In this document: one piece after another, positions 23,811 to 32,277 of the stretch
Layout: every line of letters begins with the position of its first letter
Numbering within the stretch: position 1 is the stretch's first letter
Assembly: GCA_031272185.1 (NCBI GenBank)
Contig: JAISUG010000002.1
Coordinates: 1 to 53,670 of the forward strand
Source of the DNA: Lachnospiraceae bacterium
GTDB lineage: Bacteria; Bacillota; Clostridia; Lachnospirales; Lachnospiraceae
DNA: 53,670 bases
Direction: 5' to 3'
Made by a program: the position numbers and the translations under genes
Notes under the pieces: model-generated
Told to the model about the DNA's origin: nothing
Seen by the model: only the letters and a program-made list of their open reading frames with translations
The model's database searches: none

Positions 23811-24530
23811 GTGGTTTCGTATAAGATCGAAGATATAAAGGCATTTACCAATAGTTTGTTCGTGGGCGGGCTCTTCGACGCATTCTTGGTGCGGGAGGCG
23901 ACGTTTTGCACATTCTGCAAATTCACCATCGACGGCAAGATAAAGGAAGGATACTACAGCAAAGAGGAAGCGCAGGAGGCCGGGCTTTGCGAGTATGCGC
24001 CATGGGGGAAGCTCAAACCCGTGTGCTTCTCGCTGATAAAGGGCAAAAGGCTGCCGCTGTCATTTTCAGTGCAGCTGAAACTTGGCGCCTCGGAGGCCCG
24101 GCGGTTGGTGCAAGGCGACGCAGACGGGGCGGCCGGAGGGCCGGATGCGGGTGGCGAGGAGATGCCTAAGGTGCATGGGGTGCCTGGGGAGCCTGGGGCG
24201 GGTGGTGCGGGCGGCGAGTTGCCTGGTGCGCCTGGGGAGCCTGGGGCGGGTGGTGCTTCAGGCTTGGGGCGGCCGTCTGTGGGGGCGGGCCAGGCCGCCG
24301 GAAATGGATTCGGATTCGCTCCTGGCGGCAAGGCGCCTGGGATGGACTTAGCCGGGGCAGGGCAGATCCCGGGGTTCCACCTGCACGTCCGCTACGAAAA
24401 CAGCGAACTGACTGTGGTTTCCGGCGTGTCGCTGAATACATTTTCGATGGACAAATCCATGGAAGAGGCCTGGGACAGGCATGTGGCGGCGTTTTTACGG
24501 GATCATGGCATACCGGCGCAGGCAGGGTGA
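23811..24530 (+). CDS. DUF5721-family protein with Gly/Pro-rich insertion
   Basis: 239 residues. The flanking parts match the DUF5721 family known mainly from Lachnospiraceae: YKIEDIKAFTNSLFVG / FDAFLVREATFCTF / TIDGKIKEGYYSKEEAQEAG / LKPVCFSLIKGKRLPLSF, and C-terminally GFHLHVRYENSELTVVSG / FSMDKSMEEAWDRHV. Function is unknown. Between them lies a ~90-residue insertion made of duplicated GVPGEPGAGGAGGELP / GAPGEPGAGGASGL units (51-bp DNA repeat, about 24177-24265). GTG 23811 has GAGGG 4 bases upstream and restores the family N-terminus. Confidence 0.83.
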   Translation: MVSYKIEDIKAFTNSLFVGGLFDAFLVREATFCTFCKFTIDGKIKEGYYSKEEAQEAGLCEYAPWGKLKPVCFSLIKGKRLPLSFSVQLKLGASEARRLVQGDADGAAGGPDAGGEEMPKVHGVPGEPGAGGAGGELPGAPGEPGAGGASGLGRPSVGAGQAAGNGFGFAPGGKAPGMDLAGAGQIPGFHLHVRYENSELTVVSGVSLNTFSMDKSMEEAWDRHVAAFLRDHGIPAQAG

Positions 24531-24587
24531 AAAGCCGTTGTTGCAGGTCGCTCCACCGCCCCGGCGGCAACTCCATTTTTTTTGTGG

Positions 24588-24616
24588 TTGACAAACCGTA
24601 AGAGATGGAGTAGAAT
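24588..24616 (+). promoter_or_regulatory. Promoter of tRNA-Arg
   Basis: TTGACA (24588-24593), 17-base spacer, TAGAAT (24611-24616), with a T-rich upstream stretch. The tRNA begins 19 bases later. Confidence 0.85.
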
Positions 24617-24634
24617 AACATTCGTTGTGAATGG

Positions 24635-24708
24635 GTGCGCGTAGCTCAGCTGGACAGAGCACTTGGCTACGGACCAAGGTGTCGGGAGTTCGAATCTTCT
24701 CGCGCACG
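24635..24708 (+). tRNA. tRNA-Arg (anticodon ACG)
   Basis: Cloverleaf: acceptor GTGCGCG/CGCGCAC, D-arm GCTC-AGCTGGACA-GAGC, anticodon stem CTTGG/CCAAG with loop CTACGGA (anticodon ACG), T-arm with TTCGAAT. The 3' CCA is not encoded. The ACG anticodon (A34 edited to inosine in known bacteria) would read CGU/CGC/CGA. Confidence 0.96.
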
Positions 24709-24815
24709 GTGATGAGAGGTGCGTTGGCACTGTCTGACGGGTGGCTGCCCCATGGTGGGCGCCCCGCAGGAGGGCCGGCGCATTTTTGTTGTGCGGTGCG
24801 TGGAGAAGAGGGGAT

Positions 24816-27077
24816 ATGGGGAGTGTGACGGTTTCCACCCAGTGGATGATACATACGAAGAAAGCGGATTTTGACGGGATCGCGAAGCGGTTCGGTACCA
24901 GCAGCCTACTGGCGCGGGTCATACGCAACCGGGACGTGGTGGGGGATACGGCCATCGAAAAGTACCTGCAAGGCACACTGGATGACCTGTACGACCCGCA
25001 CCTGCTGAAAGACCTAGACAAGGCGGTGGGGATACTGCGGGGGAAGATCGCAGGATGCGACGATGCGTCCATGGCCGGCCCCGCAGATGGCCCTGGGGCC
25101 GGTCAGGTGGCCAAGAGGGGCCGCGGACGGGCGGTGGCCCACCCCGGCCACGAAGGCAGGGCGGGTGCAGGCAGGAAAATCCGCATCGTGGGGGACTATG
25201 ACATCGACGGGGTGTGCGCCACATACATCCTCTTTACCGCGCTGACGGAGTTGGGGGCGGATGTGGACTATGAGATCCCGGACCGGATCCGGGACGGGTA
25301 CGGCATAAACATGCAGATCATCGAGGAAGCGCACCGGGATCAAGTGGACACCATACTCACCTGCGACAATGGGATCGCCGCCATCGAAGAGATACGGCGG
25401 GCCAAGGAACTGGGCATGACCGTAATCGTGACCGACCACCACGAGGTGCGCACGGCGCAAGGGGATGGCGAAGGCAGCCACGCACTTGGGGATGAATCCC
25501 GGTATGGGGACGGGGGAGCGCCTGGCGCAGATGGTTTGGACGGCGGTGGCGATTTGGCGCCCCATGGTGGCATGGCCGACGGGGACGGTGGCGCAAAAGG
25601 CGATGCGGCCCAGGATTCGGAGATACTCCCGCCGGCGGATGCCATCGTGAACCCGAAACAAAGGGCGTGCCCATACCCATTCCCGGAGATCTGTGGGGCG
25701 GTGGTGGCATTCAAACTGGTGCAGGCGCTGTATGAGGCCGGGGACTGCATGCCTGAAGCCGGGGGCTATTTCACCAAAGAGGATACAGTCGAAGGCATCG
25801 GCGTCGCCGGGGACTGCGTAGCTGAGGCCGGGGACTGTGTGCCTGAATCCGGGGACTGCGTAGCTGAGGCCGGGGCATCCGCAAGATCCGGTGAGGGCCC
25901 CACCCCTTGGGATAAATTCTTGGAGTTCGCCGCCATAGCCACGGTGGGGGATGTGATGAAACTGCGGGACGAGAACCGCATCATCGTCAAAGAAGGCTTG
26001 AAACGTGTGGGGCAAACCCGAAATCTGGGACTGAAGAAACTGATCGAACTAAACTCCCTGGATCCGGAGCGCCTCACGGCATACCACATCGGTTTCGTCA
26101 TCGGGCCCTGCCTGAATGCGGGGGGGAGACTGCAGTCGGCCAAACTCTCCCTGCGCCTGCTGCTGTGCAAAGATGCGGACGAAGCACAGCGGATGGCCGA
26201 AGATCTGAAAGCGCTCAATGACTCCCGCAAAGAGATGACGGAACGGGGGTCTTCGGAAGCTGCCGCGCAGGTCGAGGGCGGCCGTGGGGGGGATAGGGTG
26301 CTGGTCGTGTACCTCCCCGGATGCCATGAGTCCTTGGCGGGGATCATCGCGGGCCGGCTGCGGGAGCGTTTCGGCAAGCCAGCGTTCGTGCTGACGGATG
26401 CCCATGCAAGTGGCGGCGGTGCGTCTGCGGGCGGCGATGGCGGCGGGGCAGTTGCAGACGGCGGTGGCGACGGGGCAGGTGCAGACAGCGATGGCGACGG
26501 GGCGGCGGGTGCGGGCGTCCGGTATCTGAAGGGTTCGGGGCGGTCCATCGAGGCGTACCATATGTTCAATGAACTGGTGAAAGTGCAGGACCTGCTGACG
26601 AAGTTCGGGGGGCACCCCATGGCGGCGGGGCTGACGCTGCCGATGGAGGCGCTGCCGGAGTTTCGGCGGCGGCTCAATGCAAACTGCACATTGGAAGAAA
26701 AGGATTTCGTCCAGAAGCGGTGGATCGATTTCGAACTGCCAAGCGAGTACCTGACAGAATCCTTCGTGGAGGAGCTAAAGCGTCTGGAGCCCTGCGGCCA
26801 GGGCAACGAACGCCCTGTGTTCGCCCAAAGGAACCTGGTGGTGAGGAACCTGGAAATATTCGGCAAGAACAGGAATGTGGTGAAGCTGGACATGGTGACC
26901 AACTCCGGCTTTGCCACGAAAGGCATCTGGTTCGGTGACGGGGCAACATTTGCGAGCAGCGTCCGGGCAGGGGACAAACTGGATGTGCTGTACTACCCTG
27001 ATATCAACGAGTTCCGGGGCGCCCGCACCCTGCAGCTGACGCTCAAGGACTTCCGGGTAAAGCCGCCCTCGCCATGA
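24816..27077 (+). CDS. recJ: Single-stranded-DNA-specific exonuclease RecJ with four low-complexity insertions
   Basis: 753 residues against about 570-600 usual. The DHH motifs are intact: GDYDIDGV (126-133), CDNGIAAIEE, TDHHE (206-210), GPCLNAGGRLQSAKL, and DHHA1 GGHPMAAGL (598-606). The OB-fold tail ends LQLTLKDFRV. Insertions at about 81-119, 212-268, 308-362 and 529-567 are Gly/Ala/Asp-rich. The third contains tandem AGDCVAEAGDCVPESGDC units that copy an adjacent codon block. All lie between conserved motifs, so the 5'-3' exonuclease of recombinational repair may still work. ATG 24816 follows AAGAGGGG. The extension upstream has no family match. Confidence 0.93.
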   Translation: MGSVTVSTQWMIHTKKADFDGIAKRFGTSSLLARVIRNRDVVGDTAIEKYLQGTLDDLYDPHLLKDLDKAVGILRGKIAGCDDASMAGPADGPGAGQVAKRGRGRAVAHPGHEGRAGAGRKIRIVGDYDIDGVCATYILFTALTELGADVDYEIPDRIRDGYGINMQIIEEAHRDQVDTILTCDNGIAAIEEIRRAKELGMTVIVTDHHEVRTAQGDGEGSHALGDESRYGDGGAPGADGLDGGGDLAPHGGMADGDGGAKGDAAQDSEILPPADAIVNPKQRACPYPFPEICGAVVAFKLVQALYEAGDCMPEAGGYFTKEDTVEGIGVAGDCVAEAGDCVPESGDCVAEAGASARSGEGPTPWDKFLEFAAIATVGDVMKLRDENRIIVKEGLKRVGQTRNLGLKKLIELNSLDPERLTAYHIGFVIGPCLNAGGRLQSAKLSLRLLLCKDADEAQRMAEDLKALNDSRKEMTERGSSEAAAQVEGGRGGDRVLVVYLPGCHESLAGIIAGRLRERFGKPAFVLTDAHASGGGASAGGDGGGAVADGGGDGAGADSDGDGAAGAGVRYLKGSGRSIEAYHMFNELVKVQDLLTKFGGHPMAAGLTLPMEALPEFRRRLNANCTLEEKDFVQKRWIDFELPSEYLTESFVEELKRLEPCGQGNERPVFAQRNLVVRNLEIFGKNRNVVKLDMVTNSGFATKGIWFGDGATFASSVRAGDKLDVLYYPDINEFRGARTLQLTLKDFRVKPPSP

Positions 27078-27191
27078 CGAGGCAATTAACGTGTCTGAAT
27101 AATATGTCAACGGCTGTGGATTTTGGCGCCGCCGCAGGCGGCCGCGGGTGACTAGTGGATGGTTATATGGATTCGCAGCTGCCGCAAAAAG

Positions 27192-27221
27192 AAAAGCCGC
27201 CCTTTGGTGGGGCGGCTTTTT
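27192..27221. terminator. Bidirectional terminator between recJ and the convergent VTC operon
   Basis: AAAAGCCGCC (27192-27201) pairs with GGCGGCTTTT (27211-27220), with T-runs on both strands. The remaining 27078-27428 spacer has no gene. Confidence 0.9.
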
Positions 27222-27317
27222 GAAAAGGGGAGGAGCTATGTGAAACACCATATGGTGTGCAAATGTCGGGCGAGCCTGTGCTGCCGGCCCTGTCATACAC
27301 CCAGTTTTGCCCGCAGT

Positions 27318-27510
27318 CATGCCCCGCCGTCGGGTGTGGCAAGCGCATCGGAACCGCCTTGGCTGTCCGAGATGCCGCCCCGTCCGGGGGATGGGTCACT
27401 GCTGCATGAAGGTGCCGGACAAGCGGCGTCATGCCCCGCCGGTGGGGGTGGAGAGGGCGGTGTCACCGCCTTGCACGCTTGAACCGTCGTTTGTGCCGCC
27501 CCGTCCGGGG
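27318..27510 (-). repeat. Diverged duplicate of the 3' end of the carbohydrate-binding lipoprotein gene
   Basis: Reading plus-strand, CATGCCCCGCCGTCGGGTGT... ...TGCCGCCCCGTCCGGGGG (27319-27392) aligns with CATGCCCCGCCGGTGGGGGT... ...TGCCGCCCCGTCCGGGGC (27431 to about 27510). On the minus strand both contain TPxGGA-stop (S-T-P-T-G-G-A and A-T-P-D-G-G-A). Confidence 0.75.
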
Positions 27511-29075
27511 CGCGTGGTCCCATCAGGGGGCGTGCCGCCACCTCCCCTGCCGGGTCGGGTGGAGCCGTCGGGCAGCGTGCCCGGTTCCCCGCCGCCGGGC
27601 CATGCACCCCCCTCGGGCCATGCGCCCCCCTCGGGGAATGTGAAATCCTCGGGTGTTTCGGGCAATGTGCTCCCATCCGGCGCTGTGCCCGGGTCCGCAA
27701 GCGTACCCGGGTCCGCAAGCGTGCCCTGGTCCGGAAGCGTACCCGGGTCCGCAAGCGTACCCTGGTCCGGAAGCGTGGCGCCGTCGGGCCATGTGCCGCC
27801 GCCTTGGCCGAAACCGCGTCCGCCTCCCCTTCCGCCGCCCATGCCGCCGCCAAACATGCTGCGGACCGTGGTGGTCGCTGTGACGGTGGCCAGTGATTTG
27901 CCCTCGGCCATCAGGTCATAGGTGGAGCCGTCCAGAAGGCCGGGCAGTATCAATGCGCAGGATGTGAACCCGTATGCGAGCTTCACGCTGTAGCTGTCCA
28001 CCGCCAGCACGGTACCTGCAGCCACCGTTCCGGAGTAGAACAGGCCGGGGGTGATGGAGATGGAACCGTCGGCGTCCAGGCACTCCCCGTCCCGGGGCGC
28101 ATCTATGAAGATCGCCGCGGTGCCGCCGGTGATGTTGATGCTGCCGTTGGAATCCAGGCCGTCGCTGCCGGCGTACACCAGCAGCTCGCCGCCGGTCATG
28201 GAGATGGCCATGGTGACGCCGGTGTCGTCCGAGGCTGCGTTGAGCCCGTCGTCCGCAGCGTGGACCGCCAGGCGCCCGCCGCTGATCTCGATGTTGGGCG
28301 CCTCCGCGCCTTCGTTGGACTCCAGCACGTTCACGTCGCCGGAAACGAAATACAGGTTGTCGCCGGCGTGGATGCCGTCCTTTGCGGCGGTGATCTCCAC
28401 ACGGCCGTCACCTGTGAAGGTGAGGTCGTCCTTGCCCTGGATGCCATGGGTGGAGCCGGATACAGAGCTCTCGCCCACCAGTTTGATGGTGAGTTTCTGC
28501 CTGGAGCCGGTTTGGCTGTCGTCGCCCAAGATGGCGGGGCCGTCGCTGCAGCGGATGGTCACATCGCTAAGCACCAGTGTGACCTCCTTGGCGGTGACGA
28601 GCACCTGGCCCTCGATGACGCCGGTAAGTGTATGCTCGCCATTGGTGGAGATAGTCATGCCGGGGTTCGCGGATGGCGCGGTGTCGCCGTCATCGTCCGT
28701 TTCGTCGGATGGGGTGGTTCCGGTGCTTTTTTGGGACTTCCGGGTGCCGGTTTCCGGTGCGGAGCCGGTGGACCCATCTGCGGGGCGCCCCTCGGAGGCA
28801 GCAGCTGAGGTTGTTTCATCCGAGCCGGACACGCCTGACCCGGCCTCGGTGGTGTCCTCGGCGGTGGACTTTATGGAGACAGATTTGGCGAATGTCTCGC
28901 CCAGGGAGCAGCCGCCGAGTATGGGCGTTGCGGCCAGGAGCGCCACCAGGAGGGCGGCCTTCACCGCCATGGAGTGGTTGGCGATCAGCGGGAACTTGGC
29001 GGCAACCCGCTTTTTCGGCAGGTTTTCGGGTACGCCGCACTTGGCGGCGGTGAGTTTCGGTGTGCGTTGTTTCAT
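27429..29075 (-). CDS. Carbohydrate-binding-domain lipoprotein of the Cthe_2159 type
   Basis: 548 residues. A long basic N-terminus and signal segment end in the lipobox LGGC (about 53-56), followed by a Ser/Thr/Asp-rich linker. The central beta-helix-like region has repeated turns: TLVLSDVTIRCSDGPAIL, HGIQGKDDLTFTGDG, AAKDGIHAGDNLYFVSGDV, AADDGLNAASDD and GSDGLDSNGSINITGGT. That pattern is typical of the Cthe_2159 family, proposed to bind acidic polysaccharide. The C-terminal ~150 residues are Gly/Pro repeats (LPDQGTLADPGT units, 18-bp DNA repeat). GAAGGTGAT precedes ATG 29075, which overlaps the DUF4956 stop by one base. Confidence 0.82.
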   Translation of the reverse strand: MKQRTPKLTAAKCGVPENLPKKRVAAKFPLIANHSMAVKAALLVALLAATPILGGCSLGETFAKSVSIKSTAEDTTEAGSGVSGSDETTSAAASEGRPADGSTGSAPETGTRKSQKSTGTTPSDETDDDGDTAPSANPGMTISTNGEHTLTGVIEGQVLVTAKEVTLVLSDVTIRCSDGPAILGDDSQTGSRQKLTIKLVGESSVSGSTHGIQGKDDLTFTGDGRVEITAAKDGIHAGDNLYFVSGDVNVLESNEGAEAPNIEISGGRLAVHAADDGLNAASDDTGVTMAISMTGGELLVYAGSDGLDSNGSINITGGTAAIFIDAPRDGECLDADGSISITPGLFYSGTVAAGTVLAVDSYSVKLAYGFTSCALILPGLLDGSTYDLMAEGKSLATVTATTTVRSMFGGGMGGGRGGGRGFGQGGGTWPDGATLPDQGTLADPGTLPDQGTLADPGTLADPGTAPDGSTLPETPEDFTFPEGGAWPEGGAWPGGGEPGTLPDGSTRPGRGGGGTPPDGTTRPGRGGTNDGSSVQGGDTALSTPTGGA

Positions 29076-29767
29076 TATAAATCACCTTCTTTCATGGCGT
29101 CCATGACCAATGTGATCCCTAAGTTGCCGTTGCGGGCGCGCAGGGCGTCCAGGAATTCTTTCTCGTCCAGTTTGTCGTCTGTCACCACGGCGTAGTTGAG
29201 TTCGAACAGGCTGCCCAGCTCCGTGGTCTTGACCCGGCGCAGCTTGGATGAAAGTGTGTAGCGGCCCAGCACGTCAGCGAAAGCATGTTGGTAGTTCAGG
29301 TCTTCCGGAACGGTGATCTTCAGCGTCTTGGCCGTGGAGCGTGGCGTGCCGAAACCGGCGAGTTCCAGCACCCCGATGACGGCGCAGAGGAGGACGGCGG
29401 CTATGACGGCGAAAAGGTAGAAACCCATCCCCGTAGCCAGGCCCACCGCCATGGTCAGGAGCACATATGTGATGTCCTTGGCGTCACCGGGGGCGGAGCG
29501 GAAGCGGATGATGGAAAACGCACCCGCCAGGGAAAATGCCCGGGCGATGTTGTTGCCCACCAGCATGATGATAAGGGTGATGACGGCGGGCAGGATCACC
29601 AGCGTCAGCACGAAGCTCTGGGAGGGCTGCCGGTTGCGGTGGGTCTGCAGGTACACGAAGCTCACCAGCAAGCCTATGACCACAGAAACTATGATGGCCG
29701 TGAGCAATGTGTGGAGCGTGATGGATGTGGCGTCGGTCGCGCCGGTGAGCAGCAGCTGGTCTGTCAT
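29075..29767 (-). CDS. DUF4956 membrane protein
   Basis: 230 residues. Three to four transmembrane helices (IIVSVVIGLLVSFVYL; VLTLVILPAVITLIIMLVG; VLLTMAVGLATGMGFYLFAVIAAVLL) surround the family motif NNIARAFSLAGAFSIIRFRSA. A soluble C-terminal domain follows. AAGGAGG lies 8 bases before ATG 29767. It lies between the VTC-domain gene and the carbohydrate-binding gene, an arrangement known in many Firmicutes and suggestive of a membrane complex that handles polyphosphate or an envelope polymer. The function of DUF4956 itself is unproven. Confidence 0.88.
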   Translation of the reverse strand: MTDQLLLTGATDATSITLHTLLTAIIVSVVIGLLVSFVYLQTHRNRQPSQSFVLTLVILPAVITLIIMLVGNNIARAFSLAGAFSIIRFRSAPGDAKDITYVLLTMAVGLATGMGFYLFAVIAAVLLCAVIGVLELAGFGTPRSTAKTLKITVPEDLNYQHAFADVLGRYTLSSKLRRVKTTELGSLFELNYAVVTDDKLDEKEFLDALRARNGNLGITLVMDAMKEGDL

Positions 29768-29895
29768 ATGGTTTACCTCCTTGGGGTGTGGTGTCAGGTG
29801 GACCGTCCGTGGGGCTGGCCACGTCGGCAATACGGGGCCCACGGTGAGGTTGGTGTTGCCGGTTGTGGTGAATGTCGCCCTGTGCGCGAAGGTCG

Positions 29896-30081
29896 GTCAG
29901 GCGCACCTGGCGGCTTCATCTGCCATGGCCGGGTCAGGCGCACCTGGCGGCTTCATCTGCCATGGTCGGGTCAGGCGCACCTGGCGGCTTCGTTGGCCAT
30001 GGCCGGGCCCGGCGCACCCGGTGGCTTCGTTGGCCATGGCCGGGTCAGGCGCACCTGGCGGCTTCATCTGCCATGGCCGGG
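29896..30081 (-). repeat. Five 37-bp tandem units formed from the VTC gene 3' end
   Basis: Units start at 29896, 29933, 29970, 30007 and 30044, with a partial sixth at 30081. Consensus is GTCAGGCGCACCTGGCGGCT then TCATCTGCCATGGCCGG, with a variant TCGTTGGCCATGG in units 3 and 4. The unit at 30044 contains the VTC stop codon. Spacing is exactly 37 bases, with no unique spacer sequence between units. Confidence 0.95.
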
Positions 30082-31031
30082 CCCAGCAGCACAGGGGACT
30101 TGGCAGGGGGGATCTGCTGCGCCGCCTCATAGTGCCCTATACCGTTCGCATAGCCCCGTGGCGCATCCAACGCCGCGACGTATTGCTTGAACTCTGCCCC
30201 GTATTTGGAAAAACTGGTGGGGTAGACTTTGTTTTCGGAAAGCAGGCGGCACAGCCACAGCGGCATGGCGCGGGCGGTTTTGATCTCCATGAGCCAGCGC
30301 CCATCTTTCAGAAGCGGCGCGCCGCTGTCGCCTTCGAGCAGGCTCAAGGCATGGCGCCTGGTGCGGATGTTCGTGTCGAAGGAGATGCGCAGGTCGTCGT
30401 TATCATTGGCAAAAAATGCCATCCTGTCATAGGCGATCCATGCGGCGGGCTCCGGCCGGTCCCGGCGGATGATATATGAGATTTCTTCCATGACCTGGCT
30501 GTTCATGTAGGGCGCTACGCCCGTCATGCCGCCGTTTAGGAACGCATAGGCCTCGGGGAGTTTCATGGCGGTGCGGCGTTTGTTCACCAGCCCGTTCACC
30601 TTCTTTTTCACCTCCACGTAGACCAGCGCATCCTCCGCAAGGGAAAGCCGCCGTGAAGTCGGTGCGGGATACATGGCCGCTGGGACAGGTCCACCGGCGC
30701 CGGGAGCGCTTTTCCCATGCCCATTGACCGAAGTGCCATGCCCGGAACCGAGGGCGGGTGTTTGGGCGCTGGCGATGACGGGCGCTGCGGCATGTTCGGA
30801 CAGATACCCCCGGAGCCTCACCTTTTCCTTATATGTGGGTTTCTGGAGGGAGCGGCGGATGAAACCGTGGTCCGGGGTGTCGTAGTAAATGTTCGCGACA
30901 GTGTAGAGCTTGCCGCCCGCATTGTGCGCATCGGGCGACATATAGCCGGAAATACCAAAGAGGATACGGTCGAATGTCTCGGCGTCCAGCATGTATTTGT
31001 TTTCGTAGCGGTTGAATACTTCAATGGCCAT
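30045..31031 (-). CDS. VTC-domain protein, polyphosphate-polymerase type
   Basis: 328 residues. VTC catalytic tunnel motifs are recognisable: RYENKYMLD (8-16), ANIYYDTPDHGFIRRSL, KEKVRLRGY, VYVEVKKKVNG, AYDRMAFF, LRISFDTNIRTR and WLMEIKTARAMP. They supply the basic residues and metal-binding Glu/Asp known in VTC polymerases, which elongate polyphosphate from nucleotide. A ~40-residue insertion (SAQTPALGSGHGTSVNGHGK...) interrupts the domain after LSEHAAAPVIA. AAGGAGA precedes ATG 31031 by 7 bases. First gene of a minus-strand operon with DUF4956 and the carbohydrate-binding lipoprotein. Confidence 0.87.
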   Translation of the reverse strand: MAIEVFNRYENKYMLDAETFDRILFGISGYMSPDAHNAGGKLYTVANIYYDTPDHGFIRRSLQKPTYKEKVRLRGYLSEHAAAPVIASAQTPALGSGHGTSVNGHGKSAPGAGGPVPAAMYPAPTSRRLSLAEDALVYVEVKKKVNGLVNKRRTAMKLPEAYAFLNGGMTGVAPYMNSQVMEEISYIIRRDRPEPAAWIAYDRMAFFANDNDDLRISFDTNIRTRRHALSLLEGDSGAPLLKDGRWLMEIKTARAMPLWLCRLLSENKVYPTSFSKYGAEFKQYVAALDAPRGYANGIGHYEAAQQIPPAKSPVLLGPAMADEAARCA

Positions 31032-31128
31032 GTGATGTCTCCTTCGGCGCTGACTGCGGTGCGTCCTTTGATGACGAGAGTGTAACAGCCAAATGTGGCG
31101 CAAAAAGGGAATGAAAGAAACAATTTCA

Positions 31129-31157
31129 TTGCGCAGTCCTGTCGAATATTGTATAAT
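31129..31157 (+). promoter_or_regulatory. Promoter of the small membrane peptide and DUF4230 genes
   Basis: TTGCGC (31129-31134), 17 bases, TATAAT (31152-31157). Expected transcription start is about 20 bases before the peptide ATG. Confidence 0.8.
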
Positions 31158-31183
31158 GGGGGGCGAAAGGCTGGTGGGACATC

Positions 31184-31267
31184 ATGAAAAAAGCGGTTAT
31201 CATCATTTTGGTGCTGGTGGTGGCGGTCGCCGCCGCATATTTGCTGACCCAGGTGGTTTTCGGGTAG
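31184..31267 (+). CDS. 27-residue single-span membrane peptide
   Basis: MKKAVIIILVLVVAVAAAYL followed by LTQVVFG and TAG: two Lys and one continuous hydrophobic helix. GGTGGGA lies upstream of ATG 31184, just behind a consensus promoter. It resembles the N-terminal anchor of DUF4230 or other envelope proteins without the rest. It could be a real small protein or the stranded signal anchor of a disrupted gene. Its last nine codons, stop included, are repeated in frame at 31343-31369. Confidence 0.6.
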   Translation: MKKAVIIILVLVVAVAAAYLLTQVVFG

Positions 31268-31369
31268 GCAGACCGGCGGGGTCACAGTCGGGGCAGGGAA
31301 GCAGGCCGGCGGGGTCGCTGCCATAGCGAGGAGGCAGTGTGATTGCTGACCCAGGTGGTTTTCGGTTAA
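31241..31369 (+). repeat. Duplicated 3' end of the small membrane peptide gene
   Basis: TTGCTGACCCAGGTGGTTTT with CGGGTAG (31241-31267) recurs at 31343-31369 ending CGGTTAA, a period of 102 bases (34 codons). GGCGGGGTC echoes lie between. Confidence 0.9.
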
Positions 31370-31385
31370 GCGGGGGGAAGCGCCG

Positions 31386-32240
31386 ATGGGGACGGGGAGT
31401 AAACTGGATGCCCATCCGGAAGAGCGTCCAGATGTGCATACGGATGCCCATCCGGGAGAAAAACTGAATGTAAATCCGGGCATCATATCGGAGGGGCAGG
31501 AGAAGCAGGAAGAATCGAAGAAGCAGGCGAAACAGGCGAAACAGGAAGAATCGGAGAACCCGAAAAAACCGGAAAAGCCGGAGGGTGCACAGACGCCGGA
31601 GACCCCGGGCTTGCTCAAGTCCGTGCTTGCCCCAGTGTTCTTTGGTTTTGCCGTCGTCATTGCCATCTTTGCATTCGTGGTGGCGGGGGTTCTCCTGACC
31701 CGAACGGGCACAAAACGCACCGTGGGCGGCGGCATGACTTTCCAGACCATCCGGGAAGTGTCCCAGCTGGCCACATTGGAATACAGGTACCGGGACGTCA
31801 TCATCATCGCCGAGGAGGAGGAGTACAAACTCTTCGGGATCTGGGACATAGACCCGGGCGAACACCTCCTCATCGTCGCATACGACGGCATCATCAAGCT
31901 GGGTGTGGACTGCGGGCAGATCCTGTTCAATGAATACGCCCCGGATGGGAATGGAAAAAGGAAACTGGAGATCCTGTTGCCCCCGACCATCATCCTGTCG
32001 TCGGAGACACCCATGGATTCTTTCGTGGTTATGGAGAACCGCGGTGTCTACACCCGGGCGACCGTGGACTACAGGGTATTTTTCGAGGAGGCCGCCAAAC
32101 GCCAGAAGGGCTACGGCGAAGATGTGCTCTCGGGCGAGCCCGGGCAGACCGCCAGGGAAAATGCCAAACTGCAGCTCAAAGCGATGCTGGAGTCCCTGGA
32201 TGCAGTGCGGGAAAACTACGAGATCGTATTCGCGGATTGA
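31386..32240 (+). CDS. DUF4230-family membrane-anchored protein with charged repeat N-terminus
   Basis: 284 residues. The first ~80 are hydrophilic and repetitive (HPEERPDVHTDAHPGEKLNV, then KKQAKQAKQEESENPKKPEK). One transmembrane helix follows (VFFGFAVVIAIFAFVVAGVLL), then the DUF4230 domain (TFQTIREVSQLATLEYRYRD, WDIDPGEHLLIVAYDGIIKLGVDC, VDYRVF). Family function is unknown. The domain is predicted outside the membrane. A GGGGGAAG ribosome site is 6 bases before ATG 31386. Confidence 0.8.
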   Translation: MGTGSKLDAHPEERPDVHTDAHPGEKLNVNPGIISEGQEKQEESKKQAKQAKQEESENPKKPEKPEGAQTPETPGLLKSVLAPVFFGFAVVIAIFAFVVAGVLLTRTGTKRTVGGGMTFQTIREVSQLATLEYRYRDVIIIAEEEEYKLFGIWDIDPGEHLLIVAYDGIIKLGVDCGQILFNEYAPDGNGKRKLEILLPPTIILSSETPMDSFVVMENRGVYTRATVDYRVFFEEAAKRQKGYGEDVLSGEPGQTARENAKLQLKAMLESLDAVRENYEIVFAD

Positions 32241-32277
32241 TGGGGTGAGTACCGCTTTTCGAATGGGGGGGTATGCG

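Noticed and set aside
29896-30081. Array resembling a CRISPR by repeat length (37 bp)
   Set aside because: Units are contiguous with no unique spacers, one unit overlaps the VTC stop codon, and no cas genes are present.
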